A stretch of DNA of 64,000 bases from Enterococcus sp. DIV1094 (GCF_017316305.2 NZ_CP147250.1:2293001-2357000); one strand, 5' to 3'; counted from the first letter of the stretch, positions 43,724 through 53,423 are shown. Made by a program: numbers and translations. Notes: generated from the sequence alone by a model not told the origin.

Positions 43724-45428
43724 ACCAGGTAAATTAAAACTAGGAACACATGGGACGGTTTATTCAGAGGCAACAAGGGAGGTTGAAGCTTTTTTACGAC
43801 CGTTATGGGGCTTTGGACCTTACTTGGTCGATGAAGACGATGATGAATTGCTATCAGATTATTTGAAAGGGCTCATCGCAGGAACTGATCCACAAAGTGA
43901 TGATTACTGGGGAGCCGTAACCGATTACGATCAATTGATTGTTGAGATGGCTTCTATAAGTACAACCTTGCTTTTGAATCCTGAAAAAATCTGGGGGCGG
44001 CTGTCTTCACTGGAACAGACGAATCTTGCGGAGTGGTTATTCTCAGTAAATGCGCGTCGAATCCCCAAAAATAATTGGTATTTCTTCCGTATTTTAGTGA
44101 ATATCGCTTTAAAAAAATGTGGAAAACCATATTCACAGCAACAAATCGAGCAAGATTTTGATGTGATCGAACAGTTTTATAGTGGCAATGGGTGGTATTT
44201 TGATGGAGCTGAGACACAACATGATTACTATATCTCCTTTGCGATCCATTATTATAGTCTAGTATATGCCCATTTTATGGCTGATGAAGATCCAGTTCGC
44301 ACAAAATGGATAAAGGAACGGGCGGTTCTTTTTGCTCAAACATTCAAATACTGGTTTGATGCGAGTGGGGAAGCATTACCTTTTGGTCGTAGTTTGACCT
44401 ATCGCTTTGCCCAAGTCAGCTTTTTTAGTGCATTAGTTTTTGCCGATGTCGAAGCATTACCTTGGGGTGAAATCAAAGGATTGATCAGTCGCCATTTAGA
44501 AAACTGGATGACTAAAGAGACTTTCTCGACGGATGGCCTACTGACAGTTGGTTATCATTATCAAAATCTAGTCTTTGGGGAAGGCTATAATGGACCGGGT
44601 TCTCCTTACTGGGCAATGAAAAGTTTCATTCTTTTAGCTGTTCCAGACGAACACCCTTATTGGCAAGCAGAAATCCAGCCATTACAAATCGAAGAAAAGA
44701 CATTGGCATTACCGGAAAGTAAAAATTTTTACCAATATAATCAGTCATTGACACATCTGCAAGCTTTTCCAGCTGGTCAGTTTGTGAATCAGCAAAGCTT
44801 TCCTCATGCAAAATATAGCAAGTTCGTCTATTCAACACGATTTGGTTTTAGCGTACCGAAGTCTGATTATTGGTATTACGAAGGTGCGTATGACAGTACG
44901 CTGGCTTTAGCAAAAGATGGGCATTATTTCCGTCCCAAGGGATTAGATACAGCTTTCTCTGTTCTACCTGATCGTATCATCCATGAATGGTCACCGTGGG
45001 AAGATGTCAAGATTCGTTCCACGATCGTGCCACTGGAAAACTGTCACGTCAGAGTACATGAAATTGAAACAAAAGATATGATTCAAGCATATGATGGCGG
45101 CTTTAGTGTTCCTTTCGAACAAAGCTTGCCCAAAGCAACTGAGCAAAGTATTGAAGCAAAAACGAGTATAGGAACATCAACCGTCAAAGGAATGATCGGC
45201 TATGAAAACGCAGATATTGTGCGAACGGAACCAAACACGAATCTCTTTTTCCCACGTACGATGTTGCCTTTTGTTTCAGCTGAGTTAGCACCAGGAAACC
45301 ACTTGCTTGTGTCACTCATTTCAGGAACTTTACCTGATGAAACAGTGAACCAGCCAGTCATTGAACAAAAAGGACAAAAATTATTGATCCAACAAAAGAA
45401 TCAAACGATCGAATTAACGATTAGATAA
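43641..45428 (+). CDS. DUF2264 domain protein
   Basis: This 595-residue protein is DUF2264 across residues about 15-360 (KNNWYFFRILVNIAL, GWYFDGAETQHDYYISFAIHYY, all-helical toroid-like) with a beta-rich C-terminal domain. DUF2264 genes sit in many pectin and glycosaminoglycan loci, and the fold suggests a lyase or hydrolase, but no activity can be assigned. ATG 43641 has GAGAGGAAGG upstream. No signal peptide. Its stop overlaps an ATG at 45428 in front of the GH88 gene. Confidence 0.82.
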   Translation: MQQFRTKQQWQENFRQLMTPLRPYYKNEPGKLKLGTHGTVYSEATREVEAFLRPLWGFGPYLVDEDDDELLSDYLKGLIAGTDPQSDDYWGAVTDYDQLIVEMASISTTLLLNPEKIWGRLSSLEQTNLAEWLFSVNARRIPKNNWYFFRILVNIALKKCGKPYSQQQIEQDFDVIEQFYSGNGWYFDGAETQHDYYISFAIHYYSLVYAHFMADEDPVRTKWIKERAVLFAQTFKYWFDASGEALPFGRSLTYRFAQVSFFSALVFADVEALPWGEIKGLISRHLENWMTKETFSTDGLLTVGYHYQNLVFGEGYNGPGSPYWAMKSFILLAVPDEHPYWQAEIQPLQIEEKTLALPESKNFYQYNQSLTHLQAFPAGQFVNQQSFPHAKYSKFVYSTRFGFSVPKSDYWYYEGAYDSTLALAKDGHYFRPKGLDTAFSVLPDRIIHEWSPWEDVKIRSTIVPLENCHVRVHEIETKDMIQAYDGGFSVPFEQSLPKATEQSIEAKTSIGTSTVKGMIGYENADIVRTEPNTNLFFPRTMLPFVSAELAPGNHLLVSLISGTLPDETVNQPVIEQKGQKLLIQQKNQTIELTIR

Positions 45429-45439
45429 TGGAGGTAGGA

Positions 45440-46573
45440 ATGACACAATTTGAATGGTTGACACATGACATTGATTTTGTCGTTGATAAAATCAAAAAAA
45501 ATCTGACACTTTTTCAAGAGACCGTACCACCTGCTGCGAGCGTAGACCTTGTCTATGCTCCAGAGGAAAATACGGATTGGACAGCTAGTTTCTGGATAGG
45601 GATGCTCTTTTTGGTCAAAGAACTGACGAACGATCCAGCAGTCGATCCAACGATTGAAAAGCAACTCGCCTCTTTTCGCCGACGTCTTGAAAAAGATATT
45701 GCGCTTGAAACACATGATATCGGCTTTTTATATACGCTCTCTGCGATCGCTGATTATCAAGTGAATCAACGGGAATCCTCAAAAGAATTAGCGGTCAAAG
45801 CCGCCGATCGTTTGATGGAGCGCTATGATCCAAAAACACAGATCATCCAAGCGTGGGGGGATTTGAATGATGAACAACAACGCGGCCGTATGATCATTGA
45901 TTGCTTGATGAACTTGCCACTGCTATATTTTGCTTCAGCGATGACTGGAGAGGGCAAATATAAAGAAGCTGCATATACACACGCCAAACAAACCCAGCGT
46001 TACATCGTTCGTGATAATTTTACAACATATCATACGTATTATTTCAATCCTAAAACTGGCGAAGCAATCGGCGGCAAAACGCAACAAGGCTTTGCAGACG
46101 ATTCTTGCTGGGCACGTGGCCAAGCATGGGGGATTTATGGATTTACCTTGAGTTACAATCATACTGGCGATCATACTTTTTTAGAAACAGCGAAAAAACT
46201 CGCGGACTATTTCATTGATTGCTTACCGGAAGACAAGATCTGTTACTGGGATCTGGTGTTTCATGATGGCAGCGGAGAAGAAAGAGATACTTCTGCTGCG
46301 GCAATCGCCGTTTGCGGCTTATTGGAACTCGCAAAGCAACTACCTTTGACTGATCCGAAAAAAGATGAATATCAAGCTGTTGCTGTGGCAATTATGAAAA
46401 CGTTATCAAAAGGGTATACAAGTGTGGATTCGCCACAATCGAATGGCTTGTTACTCGAAGGGGTGTATGACAAAAAATCAAATAAAGGAGTGAAAGAGTG
46501 CATGATCTGGGGCGATTACTATTATGTAGAAGCCTTGGTACGACTTACAACAGCTTGGTACAGTTACTGGTAA
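45440..46573 (+). CDS. GH88 unsaturated glucuronyl hydrolase (UGL)
   Basis: This 377-residue cytoplasmic hydrolase has THDIGFLY (D93) and RMIIDCLMNLP (D154). These two Asp residues are 61 apart, like D88 and D149 of the Bacillus GL1 enzyme, plus QGFADDSCWARGQAWGIYGF. It removes the unsaturated uronic acid from the non-reducing end of lyase products. ATG 45440 follows GGAGG; the ATG at 45428 overlaps the previous stop and has no RBS. It is the gene that best defines the locus as uronide catabolism. Confidence 0.92.
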   Translation: MTQFEWLTHDIDFVVDKIKKNLTLFQETVPPAASVDLVYAPEENTDWTASFWIGMLFLVKELTNDPAVDPTIEKQLASFRRRLEKDIALETHDIGFLYTLSAIADYQVNQRESSKELAVKAADRLMERYDPKTQIIQAWGDLNDEQQRGRMIIDCLMNLPLLYFASAMTGEGKYKEAAYTHAKQTQRYIVRDNFTTYHTYYFNPKTGEAIGGKTQQGFADDSCWARGQAWGIYGFTLSYNHTGDHTFLETAKKLADYFIDCLPEDKICYWDLVFHDGSGEERDTSAAAIAVCGLLELAKQLPLTDPKKDEYQAVAVAIMKTLSKGYTSVDSPQSNGLLLEGVYDKKSNKGVKECMIWGDYYYVEALVRLTTAWYSYW

Positions 46574-46608
46574 AAACGACGATTAAATGAAACGGAGGGA
46601 TTTGGAAC

Positions 46609-47874
46609 ATGAAGTTTTTGAAAAAAAGTGTTATTGCTGCGTTACTTGTTAGTGGAGGGCTTTGGTTAGGTGCATGCGGAAATGAAAATCAAGCACAAGA
46701 CCAATCAGAAGGAACAGTGTTGACAGTCAGTACGTGGAATTATGAAACGACACCAGAATTTGACAAACTTTTTCGAGCATTTGAAAAAGAAAATCCTGGA
46801 GTAACAGTGAAACCCGTGGATATTGCTTCAGATGATTATGATACAAAATTGACGACGATGTTAGCAAGTGGCGATACGACAGACGTATTGACGATGAAAA
46901 ATCTATTGTCTTATTCAAATTACGCATTAAGAGATCAATTGGTTGATTTGTCTACGCACATCAAAGATTTAGATACAGCCCCTGCCATGGAAAGCTACGA
47001 GATGTATAACATTGATGGAAAAACGTATGCGCAACCTTATCGTACAGACTTTTGGGTGCTTTACTATAATAAAAAATTATTCGATGAGGCAGGGATACCT
47101 TATCCAGATAATTTGACTTGGGAAGAATACGAAGACTTGGCGAAACAACTTTCAAAACCGGAAGAGCAAGTATACGGTGCATACCAACACACGTGGCGCT
47201 CGACTGTTCAAGCAATTGCAGCTGCGCAAAATAATAAAAATCTAGTCGAGCCAGATTATGATTTTTTAGATGAGTACTATGACCGTGTATTGCGGATGCA
47301 AGAAGAGCAAGCTCAAATGGATTTTGGTACAGCTAAGTCAACGAATGTGACCTATCAATCACAATTTGAAAACTCCAAGGCTGCCATGATGTACATGGGC
47401 ACGTGGTACATGGGTGCTTTGTTGACAAATATTGATGCTGGTTCAACAGATGTGGAGTGGGGCATCACTCAAATGCCGCAAAATGAAAAAGGACAGGAAA
47501 TCCAAACATTTGGTTCTCCCACAGCCTTTGCGATCAATAAAAACTCAAAACAACAAGAACTAGCGCAAAAGTTCCTTGATTTTTGCTCGGGAGAAGCGGG
47601 TGCTAAAGTGTTAGCAGAAGTAGGTGTCGTCCCTTCTTATCGAACAGATGCGATCAATGAATTGTACTTCAGCCGTCAAGGAATGCCAAATGATGAGATT
47701 TCACAAAAAGCATTTGAGCCAGATTATATTGCTATCGAGTTTCCAGTCGATACGAACGGCCCAGCGATTGACAGGATCTTACAGGAAGAGCATGAACTGA
47801 TTTTGGTAGGCGACGAATCACCAACATCAGCGATTGATAATATGGAAAAACGAGTGAAACAAGAAAGCGAATAA
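46609..47874 (+). CDS. Sugar ABC transporter substrate-binding lipoprotein
   Basis: This 421-residue protein has a lipoprotein signal ending LGACG (Cys about 23) and the family 1 sugar-binding fold (TVSTWNYETTPEFDKL, FEKENPGVTV). It feeds the two downstream permeases. No ATPase gene is in the locus, so a shared MsmK/MsmX-type ATPase must serve, as is usual in Firmicutes. Confidence 0.92.
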   Translation: MKFLKKSVIAALLVSGGLWLGACGNENQAQDQSEGTVLTVSTWNYETTPEFDKLFRAFEKENPGVTVKPVDIASDDYDTKLTTMLASGDTTDVLTMKNLLSYSNYALRDQLVDLSTHIKDLDTAPAMESYEMYNIDGKTYAQPYRTDFWVLYYNKKLFDEAGIPYPDNLTWEEYEDLAKQLSKPEEQVYGAYQHTWRSTVQAIAAAQNNKNLVEPDYDFLDEYYDRVLRMQEEQAQMDFGTAKSTNVTYQSQFENSKAAMMYMGTWYMGALLTNIDAGSTDVEWGITQMPQNEKGQEIQTFGSPTAFAINKNSKQQELAQKFLDFCSGEAGAKVLAEVGVVPSYRTDAINELYFSRQGMPNDEISQKAFEPDYIAIEFPVDTNGPAIDRILQEEHELILVGDESPTSAIDNMEKRVKQESE

Positions 47875-47962
47875 AAAGGTCTGTGACTATGTGTTGTAAG
47901 TGAACAAGATTCACATCAAATAATCGAGGGTAAACGTTGATTTTCCCTTAATCGATTGCCAA

Positions 47963-48003
47963 CTATATGCTGAAGGTGGGCATACTGCACCTTCAGTGTA
48001 TAG
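47963..48003 (+). promoter_or_regulatory. Intra-operon hairpin between binding protein and permease genes
   Basis: CTGAAGGTG pairs with CACCTTCAG, extended by CTATA/TATAG. No T-run follows, so it is more likely a 3' stabiliser or processing site that keeps binding-protein mRNA in excess. Confidence 0.55.
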
Positions 48004-48031
48004 CTGATATAAATGCCTGTCATTGCCTTTA

Positions 48032-48079
48032 ATGAAAGGGGGAGCGTCAAAAGAACCAGTTGGTTTTTTTGATATCTAG
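48032..48079 (+). CDS. Possible 15-codon coupling ORF
   Basis: ATG at 48032 opens MKGGASKEPVGFFDI and stops 2 bases before the permease ATG at 48082. The permease has no RBS of its own, so reinitiation is one explanation. The short ORF itself has no clear RBS. Confidence 0.25.
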   Translation: MKGGASKEPVGFFDI

Positions 48080-48081
48080 CT

Positions 48082-48978
48082 ATGGAAGTAACAAAGTCAG
48101 CTTCACATAAATTAAAACGTAAAAATACGTTGATTGCTTGGTCATTTATTGCGCCAAACTTTATTGGATTTTTGATTTTTACTTTAGTACCAGTTGTTTT
48201 TTCATTAGTGTTAGCCTTTATGAAATGGGATTCCTTTAGTACACCAGAATTTGTTGGTCTGCAAAATTTCACTCGAATGTTATCGGACGATACGTTTTGG
48301 ATCTCGCTAAAAAATACTTTTCTGTACACGATTGGCGTTGTTCCGTTGACCTTGGTTTGTTCGTTGGGTTTAGCCATTTTACTGAATCAGAAAATAAGAG
48401 GAGTCAAGTTTTTTCGGACGGCGTTTTTCTTCCCCTATGTCACCTCATTAGTGGCAATTGCAGTGGTGTGGAGTATGTTGTTTCATCCTACGATGGGACC
48501 AATCAACCAGTTTTTACGTGTATTCATTGAAAATCCTCCAGGCTGGTTGTCTAGTTCAGATTGGGCATTGACAGCGATCATTATCGTTAGTGTCTGGCGA
48601 GGAATGGGCTATTATATGATTTTGTACTTAGCTGGATTACAAGGGATCTCGAAAGAATTATATGAAGCAGCAGCGATGGATGGTGCAAACAAGTGGAAGC
48701 AATTCCGACACATCACCGTACCTGCATTGCGCCCCACAACATTTTTTGTCACGATCATGTTGGTTATCAACTGCTTCAAGATTTTTGACCTTGTCCAAGT
48801 GATGACCGATGGAGGACCAGGTCGTGCAACAAATGTGTTAGTTTACCAAGTCTATAGTGAAGCATTCGTAAAATTCAATTTCGGTTACGCTTCAGCAATT
48901 GCTATGGTCTTGTTTGTGATCGTATTGGTGATTACGGTGATCCAGTTCAAATGGAATCAGATTCAAGAGAAAGTCTAA
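48082..48978 (+). CDS. Sugar ABC transporter permease (LacF/UgpA type)
   Basis: This 298-residue protein has six membrane helices and the EAA loop (EAAAMDGANKWKQFRHITVPAL, about residue 195) that contacts the ATPase. There is no Shine-Dalgarno sequence before the ATG; a GGGGGAG sits about 40 bases upstream with no start codon at the right distance. Confidence 0.9.
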   Translation: MEVTKSASHKLKRKNTLIAWSFIAPNFIGFLIFTLVPVVFSLVLAFMKWDSFSTPEFVGLQNFTRMLSDDTFWISLKNTFLYTIGVVPLTLVCSLGLAILLNQKIRGVKFFRTAFFFPYVTSLVAIAVVWSMLFHPTMGPINQFLRVFIENPPGWLSSSDWALTAIIIVSVWRGMGYYMILYLAGLQGISKELYEAAAMDGANKWKQFRHITVPALRPTTFFVTIMLVINCFKIFDLVQVMTDGGPGRATNVLVYQVYSEAFVKFNFGYASAIAMVLFVIVLVITVIQFKWNQIQEKV

Positions 48979-48991
48979 GGGAGGCGAACAG

Positions 48992-49828
48992 ATGAACAAT
49001 CAGTCAGACAAAAAATCATTTCAGAAAATACTCGTGTTTGTGTTGCTTGTATTTTTTTCAGTGCTCACGTTGATTCCTTTTATCTGGATGATCTCTGCAT
49101 CATTCAAAGCGAACAATGATGTCTTTTCGGTTCCGATCCAATGGATACCTAAGACATGGCATCCAGAAAATTATTCAGTCATTTGGACACGCATTCCGTT
49201 ACTGACTTTTTTCAAAAATACAGCGATTTTAAGTATTGTGATCACATTGATCCAACTCTTTACATCAAGTTTTGCTGCCTATGGCTTTTCGAAAATGCAC
49301 TTTAAAGGAAGAAACCTCCTTTTTCTTGCATATATCGGTACGATCGCTGTTCCCTGGCAATCTTACATGATTCCACAATTTATCATGATGAGACAATTAG
49401 GGTTGTCAGATACGTTGCTTTCTTTGATATTGTTACAAGCATTTAGTGCATTTGGCGTATTTTTATTGAAACAATACTATAGTAGTATTCCCGATTCTCT
49501 TTGTGAAAGTGCAAGGATCGATGGGCTGACCGAGTGGGGCATTTATCGCCGGATCATCTTACCTTTGACTAAACCAGCTTTAGCTAGCTTGACGATCATC
49601 ACTTTTGTCAATACATGGAATGACTATATGGGACCATTTATTTATCTGTCATCAACAGAAAATAAAACGATCCAATTAGGATTGAAAATGTTTGTTGGGT
49701 TGTTCGATACAGAATATGCTCTGATCATGGCGGCATCCGTTTTGTCTGTTTTACCAGTCGCAATCGTCTTTTTAGTCATGCAAAAATATTTTGTTGAAGG
49801 TATTGCTTCTTCTGGCGTCAAAGGATAG
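48992..49828 (+). CDS. Sugar ABC transporter permease (LacG/UgpE type)
   Basis: This 278-residue protein has six membrane helices and the EAA-type loop (CESARIDGLTEWGIYRRI, about residue 170). It starts 13 bases after the first permease with GGGAGG before the ATG. It pairs with it to form the importer channel. Confidence 0.92.
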   Translation: MNNQSDKKSFQKILVFVLLVFFSVLTLIPFIWMISASFKANNDVFSVPIQWIPKTWHPENYSVIWTRIPLLTFFKNTAILSIVITLIQLFTSSFAAYGFSKMHFKGRNLLFLAYIGTIAVPWQSYMIPQFIMMRQLGLSDTLLSLILLQAFSAFGVFLLKQYYSSIPDSLCESARIDGLTEWGIYRRIILPLTKPALASLTIITFVNTWNDYMGPFIYLSSTENKTIQLGLKMFVGLFDTEYALIMAASVLSVLPVAIVFLVMQKYFVEGIASSGVKG

Positions 49829-49840
49829 AAAGGAAAAGCT

Positions 49841-50503
49841 ATGTTTAAAAAACAAACGTTTGAAACGAATGTTTATATGAAGCTGTTTCGTTTAGCTTAT
49901 AGTTTTCTTGCGGGCAATCTATGTATTTTTCTTGTGAATCTTCCCTTTTTTCTGGTCGTAGTGACAACTGCGATCGATAGTAGAAATAGTCTCTTTTTGT
50001 TAGGGAGTATACTTTTTTTCTTACCTGCGATCTTAACAACTTTAGCTTGTTTCGCTAATGATATCCAAGGAAATGACGTACCAGTCAAAACGTTTTTCCA
50101 ACTGTATCGCGGACTCTGGAAAAAAAGTATGTACTTAGGTGGTCCAGGATATCTTGTGATCGTGATTTCTTATGTCGATATCCTTTTTTTCATCCATCAA
50201 CCAATGGGGAAATGGGTCATTCCTTTCTTTTTCTTATTGATCATTTTGGCGATTAGCCTGATCCTCAATAACTTTTATCTCCAAGTAAAGAATCCGAAGA
50301 TCTCCATACGAAAAATCTACCATGTATCACTATATTATGTATTGAAAAAATGGTACATCAGTCTATTGAACGCTGTTTTGTTGGTTCTTTTGCTAATCGT
50401 GATGGTCGTTAAACCACAGTTTGGCTTCTTGCTCACACCAAATTTATTTTTAGGTTTGGTTTATCTTAACTGCAAGCAGACATATCGAGAGCTAAATCAA
50501 TAG
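49841..50503 (+). CDS. DUF624 (YesL-like) membrane protein
   Basis: This 220-residue protein has about five membrane helices of the DUF624 family, typified by B. subtilis YesL next to the rhamnogalacturonan ABC genes yesOPQ. Its role is unknown, and its repeated pairing with such importers suggests an accessory function. It is the last gene of the operon. Confidence 0.85.
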   Translation: MFKKQTFETNVYMKLFRLAYSFLAGNLCIFLVNLPFFLVVVTTAIDSRNSLFLLGSILFFLPAILTTLACFANDIQGNDVPVKTFFQLYRGLWKKSMYLGGPGYLVIVISYVDILFFIHQPMGKWVIPFFFLLIILAISLILNNFYLQVKNPKISIRKIYHVSLYYVLKKWYISLLNAVLLVLLLIVMVVKPQFGFLLTPNLFLGLVYLNCKQTYRELNQ

Positions 50504-50530
50504 TTATTGAAGAAAAAAATTGAAAAGAGA

Positions 50531-50577
50531 AGTAGCTCCCCAAAGTTCGATCAAAATCTGACTTTGGGGGGCTATTG
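50531..50577. terminator. Terminator after the DUF624 gene
   Basis: AGTAGCTCCCCAAAGT pairs with ACTTTGGGGGGCTATT, between convergent genes. Confidence 0.85.
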
Positions 50578-50620
50578 ATTTATCCGTGGTTTGAAGAAAA
50601 ACGGAAAAGGCCAATCGATA

Positions 50621-51841
50621 TTAGCATCGAAAGTTTTTTCCGACTACTAGCCATAGGATAAGTGGCATCAGTAGTAGTCCGCTTCCAATCATTATCCAAT
50701 CGATTGAAACTATATCAGATAATGGTCCCAGTACCAACATCGTAGCTGGAGAAGCACTACTGATCGCCATCGTGACTAGACTCATGATTCGGCCCATATG
50801 TTCGTTATCCGTTTTTGCTTGAAAGAACGAAACCATTGCAGTACGTGAAATGGGTACAACAAAACCAATTGCTATCATCATGGCGAAATACAGCCAGAAA
50901 TTTGATGCCACACCTAACAAAATAAAAGGGATGACCAACAATGAATAGCCTAATGCAATCGTATGGATTTTATTTTTAAAGCCTCCCCATGTACTCATCA
51001 CTGACCCGCCTACCAACATTCCTGAAGCAAACCCAATTTCTACTGCCGATAGTTGCCATATTCCATCATGAAAATTACGAGTGATTTGTAATGGCGCTAA
51101 ATTGGCAGCAGGTGTCGAAAACACACTTCCCATAAAACCAGCAACGATCAATGCAGTCAGGATTTTGTGCGTACGAAGGTAACTGATACCAGTCTTTATT
51201 TCTGCTAAAACTTGTATTTTATTTGTTTTTGCAGATTTCAACGGTGGAACTTTTACTCGGAAAAACAGGATAGTCACACCAATAACCGCAGTCAAAAAGT
51301 CGATCAGTAGTATCGCATCTAAAGGCAAAATAGTAAGCAAACTTGCTGCCAATGCAGGACTTGCAAGCATCATCATAGCTTGGATCGTCTGATCGATTCC
51401 ATTGATCCGTACCAAGTGCTTTTCTTGGGTGATTTGTGGAATGATCGAAGAGACAGCAGGCGTTTGAAATCCTTGGCCGACAGAGCGAATGAATATCAAC
51501 CCCAATAATAAAAGAAGATTTTTCTCCATCGCGTTGTTCACAACGAACAGGATCGCCATGAATAAAGAAGCCAGTGCGACGCAACTATCAGATAAAATGG
51601 CGATTATTTTTCGATCGTAATGATCAGCAAGCGCTCCCGCAAAAGGCATGACTAAAACCATCGGCAAGATACCAATCGCGCTCATCAAACCAACCACCAT
51701 TCCTGATCGTGTTGATAATGTGACATGCCAAATAATAGCATACTGTACCAACATCGTTCCGACCATTGAAATGGCCTGCGAAGTTAGTAAGTATGCTATG
51801 TTCTTTTTCCAATTCTTTTCATCATACATCATTTTTGACAT
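50621..51841 (-). CDS. MFS efflux transporter (macrolide-efflux/Mef-like group)
   Basis: This 406-residue protein has 12 membrane helices, the DHA3-like loop GALADHYDRK after helix 2, and similarity to the Mef/TetV-like exporters. The ATG at 51841 has GGAGAG upstream. The mRNA leader contains a strong hairpin that reaches the RBS. The drug is unknown. Confidence 0.85.
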   Translation of the reverse strand: MSKMMYDEKNWKKNIAYLLTSQAISMVGTMLVQYAIIWHVTLSTRSGMVVGLMSAIGILPMVLVMPFAGALADHYDRKIIAILSDSCVALASLFMAILFVVNNAMEKNLLLLLGLIFIRSVGQGFQTPAVSSIIPQITQEKHLVRINGIDQTIQAMMMLASPALAASLLTILPLDAILLIDFLTAVIGVTILFFRVKVPPLKSAKTNKIQVLAEIKTGISYLRTHKILTALIVAGFMGSVFSTPAANLAPLQITRNFHDGIWQLSAVEIGFASGMLVGGSVMSTWGGFKNKIHTIALGYSLLVIPFILLGVASNFWLYFAMMIAIGFVVPISRTAMVSFFQAKTDNEHMGRIMSLVTMAISSASPATMLVLGPLSDIVSIDWIMIGSGLLLMPLILWLVVGKNFRC

Positions 51842-51852
51842 TTCTATTCTCT

Positions 51853-51899
51853 CCTTTTGGATATAAATTAGGTTTCTAACAATTTATATGCCCAAAAGG
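51853..51899 (-). promoter_or_regulatory. Leader hairpin reaching the RBS of the MFS gene
   Basis: CCTTTTGG plus ATATAAATT (51853-51869) pairs with AATTTATAT and CCAAAAGG (51881-51899). On the mRNA the 3' arm ends right at AAAGGAGAG, so folding would mask part of the RBS. Confidence 0.55.
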
Positions 51900-51943
51900 G
51901 TTTTTCGGAGAATGTGTCCTAATTGCTGAGACGAATTTATCAT
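51884..51943 (-). CDS. Possible 19-residue leader peptide of the MFS gene
   Basis: MINSSQQLGHILRKTLLGI, ending inside the 5' arm of the hairpin, which matches the layout of drug-induced attenuation. No RBS is visible, so support is weak. Confidence 0.25.
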   Translation of the reverse strand: MINSSQQLGHILRKTLLGI

Positions 51944-52306
51944 ATTTGAAAAAATTTGTAAAGAATAAATAGGAGGGAAGTACTCATGTAAACGGTTATG
52001 ATACTAAAAAGATCTTTTATTAGAAATGTAATAAATAACAATACAAAAATGATAGGATGAGCTATGTAATAAATTGATCTAAGATGTAGTAGTGAAATTG
52101 AAACTTTGAACATAAAGATGGATCAATCGCATTGATTTTGGATTTGCAAAAAACGAGCAACTATTAAATAACGATTTATTTTGATAAGGAAGTAGCTGAT
52201 AAAATGTTTAGAGGATGTTTCTCAGTTTTTCGTATTTTGATGGTCTTTGACGTATTTATTGAATAGAGAAGCGAAACTTTTGCTTTTGAAAGGAAAAGAG
52301 GGAGAG
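51944..52306. other. Intergenic region before the paralogue array
   Basis: No gene seen. AT-rich; it should hold the divergent promoters of the MFS gene and of the array. Confidence 0.4.
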
Positions 52307-52718
52307 ATGAGAAAACGAACGAACAAACAAACAAGTTCTAATAGCTATGGCTGTGATTATCAGTCTAGTAATGATTCTCATTGTAATGAAAGTATTTATA
52401 AATAAAAGTGAGGAAAGAAGAGAGCAAGAATTGTTAGTAGTTGAGAAACAATCAGTGCAAGCTCTGAAAAATACATTTGCGGATATTGCAGAGATAAAAT
52501 TTGAACGTTCTGTTAAAAATGATATGACGGGTTCTTATGGGTTGTTTGTAACAATGAAAAATACCAAAGGTCAATCTGTTTATTTTTCATATGGCTTTTG
52601 GAAAGAAAATGATGATATTGGGGATTATGGATTAGAAAATGAAGAGGTTCAAAAAGTAGGGATAACTACTGAAAAAATAAAAGTGATTTATACAAATGGA
52701 AAGGAGGAAATACTTTGA
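52307..52718 (+). pseudogene. Array protein copy 1, frameshifted at an (AACA)3 repeat
   Basis: ATG 52307 has GGGAGAG upstream and starts MRKRTNKQ like its paralogues. The frame then breaks at AACA x3 (52322-52333) and stops after 32 codons. With two repeats the frame would be intact and encode a 135-residue paralogue of the next three copies (N-terminal membrane helix, then VEKQSVQALKNTFADIAEIKF, TGSYGLFVTMKNTKGQ). The remaining open frame from ATG 52347 lacks most of the basic N-terminus. Confidence 0.75.
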
Positions 52719-52918
52719 GCATTACAGATGAACAATATAAAATTTTTAGTGATAGAGTTTATTGGATAGATCCGAATGATAAAAAGAAATATGATTCAAC
52801 ATATAAAGAAGGTTCTATAAAAGTTGTTGAAGGTTATAAATTCAAAATCCTAAAATCAAAGAAAACTCTAAAACAGAGGGTATGTAAGTAATAGCAGTCA
52901 CGCCACTTGATAAAACAG
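52715..52918 (+). pseudogene. Truncated lipase N-terminus, fragment 1
   Basis: TTG at 52715 overlaps the stop of copy 1, with AAAGGAGG upstream. The first 50 codons match the intact lipase at 54587 (RVYWIDPN, KEGSIK, FKILK). A one-base deletion and a TAA then follow, and similarity ends near 52918, where the leader of copy 2 begins. The catalytic region is missing. Confidence 0.75.
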
Positions 52919-52960
52919 TCGGTCTTGTGCATTGATAATACTTTGAAAGGGACAGGATAT

Positions 52961-53368
52961 ATGAAAGAACGAACGAGTAAGCAATTGCTAATAGTTTTAG
53001 CAGTAATGATCAGTTTGGTAATGATCGTAATCGGTGGGAAAGCATACATGGATAAGAGAGAAGAAAGAAAAGCGCAAGAATTGTTAGCGGTAGAGAAACA
53101 ATCGGTTCAAGCTTTGAAGAACACTTTTGCGGATATTGCAGAAGTGAAAATTGAACAATTTGATAAAAATGAGATGACAGGATTTTATAGGGCAATGGTT
53201 ACAATGACTAATACTAAAGGAGAGTCAGTCTATTTTGATTATGGTTTTATCGCACAAACCAATGAACTAGGCGCTTATGGAATAGAAGATATAGATATAC
53301 AAAAAGAAGGAATAACGACAAGGAAAATAAAAGCAATTTATAGTAATGGTCAGGAAGAAGATGTTTGA
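52961..53368 (+). CDS. Membrane-anchored array protein copy 2 (putative immunity protein)
   Basis: This 135-residue protein has a basic tip (MKERTSKQ), one hydrophobic helix (about 9-27), a charged coiled-coil linker (DKREERKAQELL) and a small beta-rich extracytoplasmic domain with TNTKGESVYFDYGF and a final KIKAIYSNGQEED. It is a close paralogue of copies 1, 3 and 4. I recognise no named family. A surface-anchored domain beside a lipase fits an immunity role, by inference. Confidence 0.75.
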   Translation: MKERTSKQLLIVLAVMISLVMIVIGGKAYMDKREERKAQELLAVEKQSVQALKNTFADIAEVKIEQFDKNEMTGFYRAMVTMTNTKGESVYFDYGFIAQTNELGAYGIEDIDIQKEGITTRKIKAIYSNGQEEDV

Positions 53369-53423
53369 TCATGATGAAATAGGCAGATTGGTGTATTGGC
53401 GATAGTCTAAGAAAAGAGGACAT

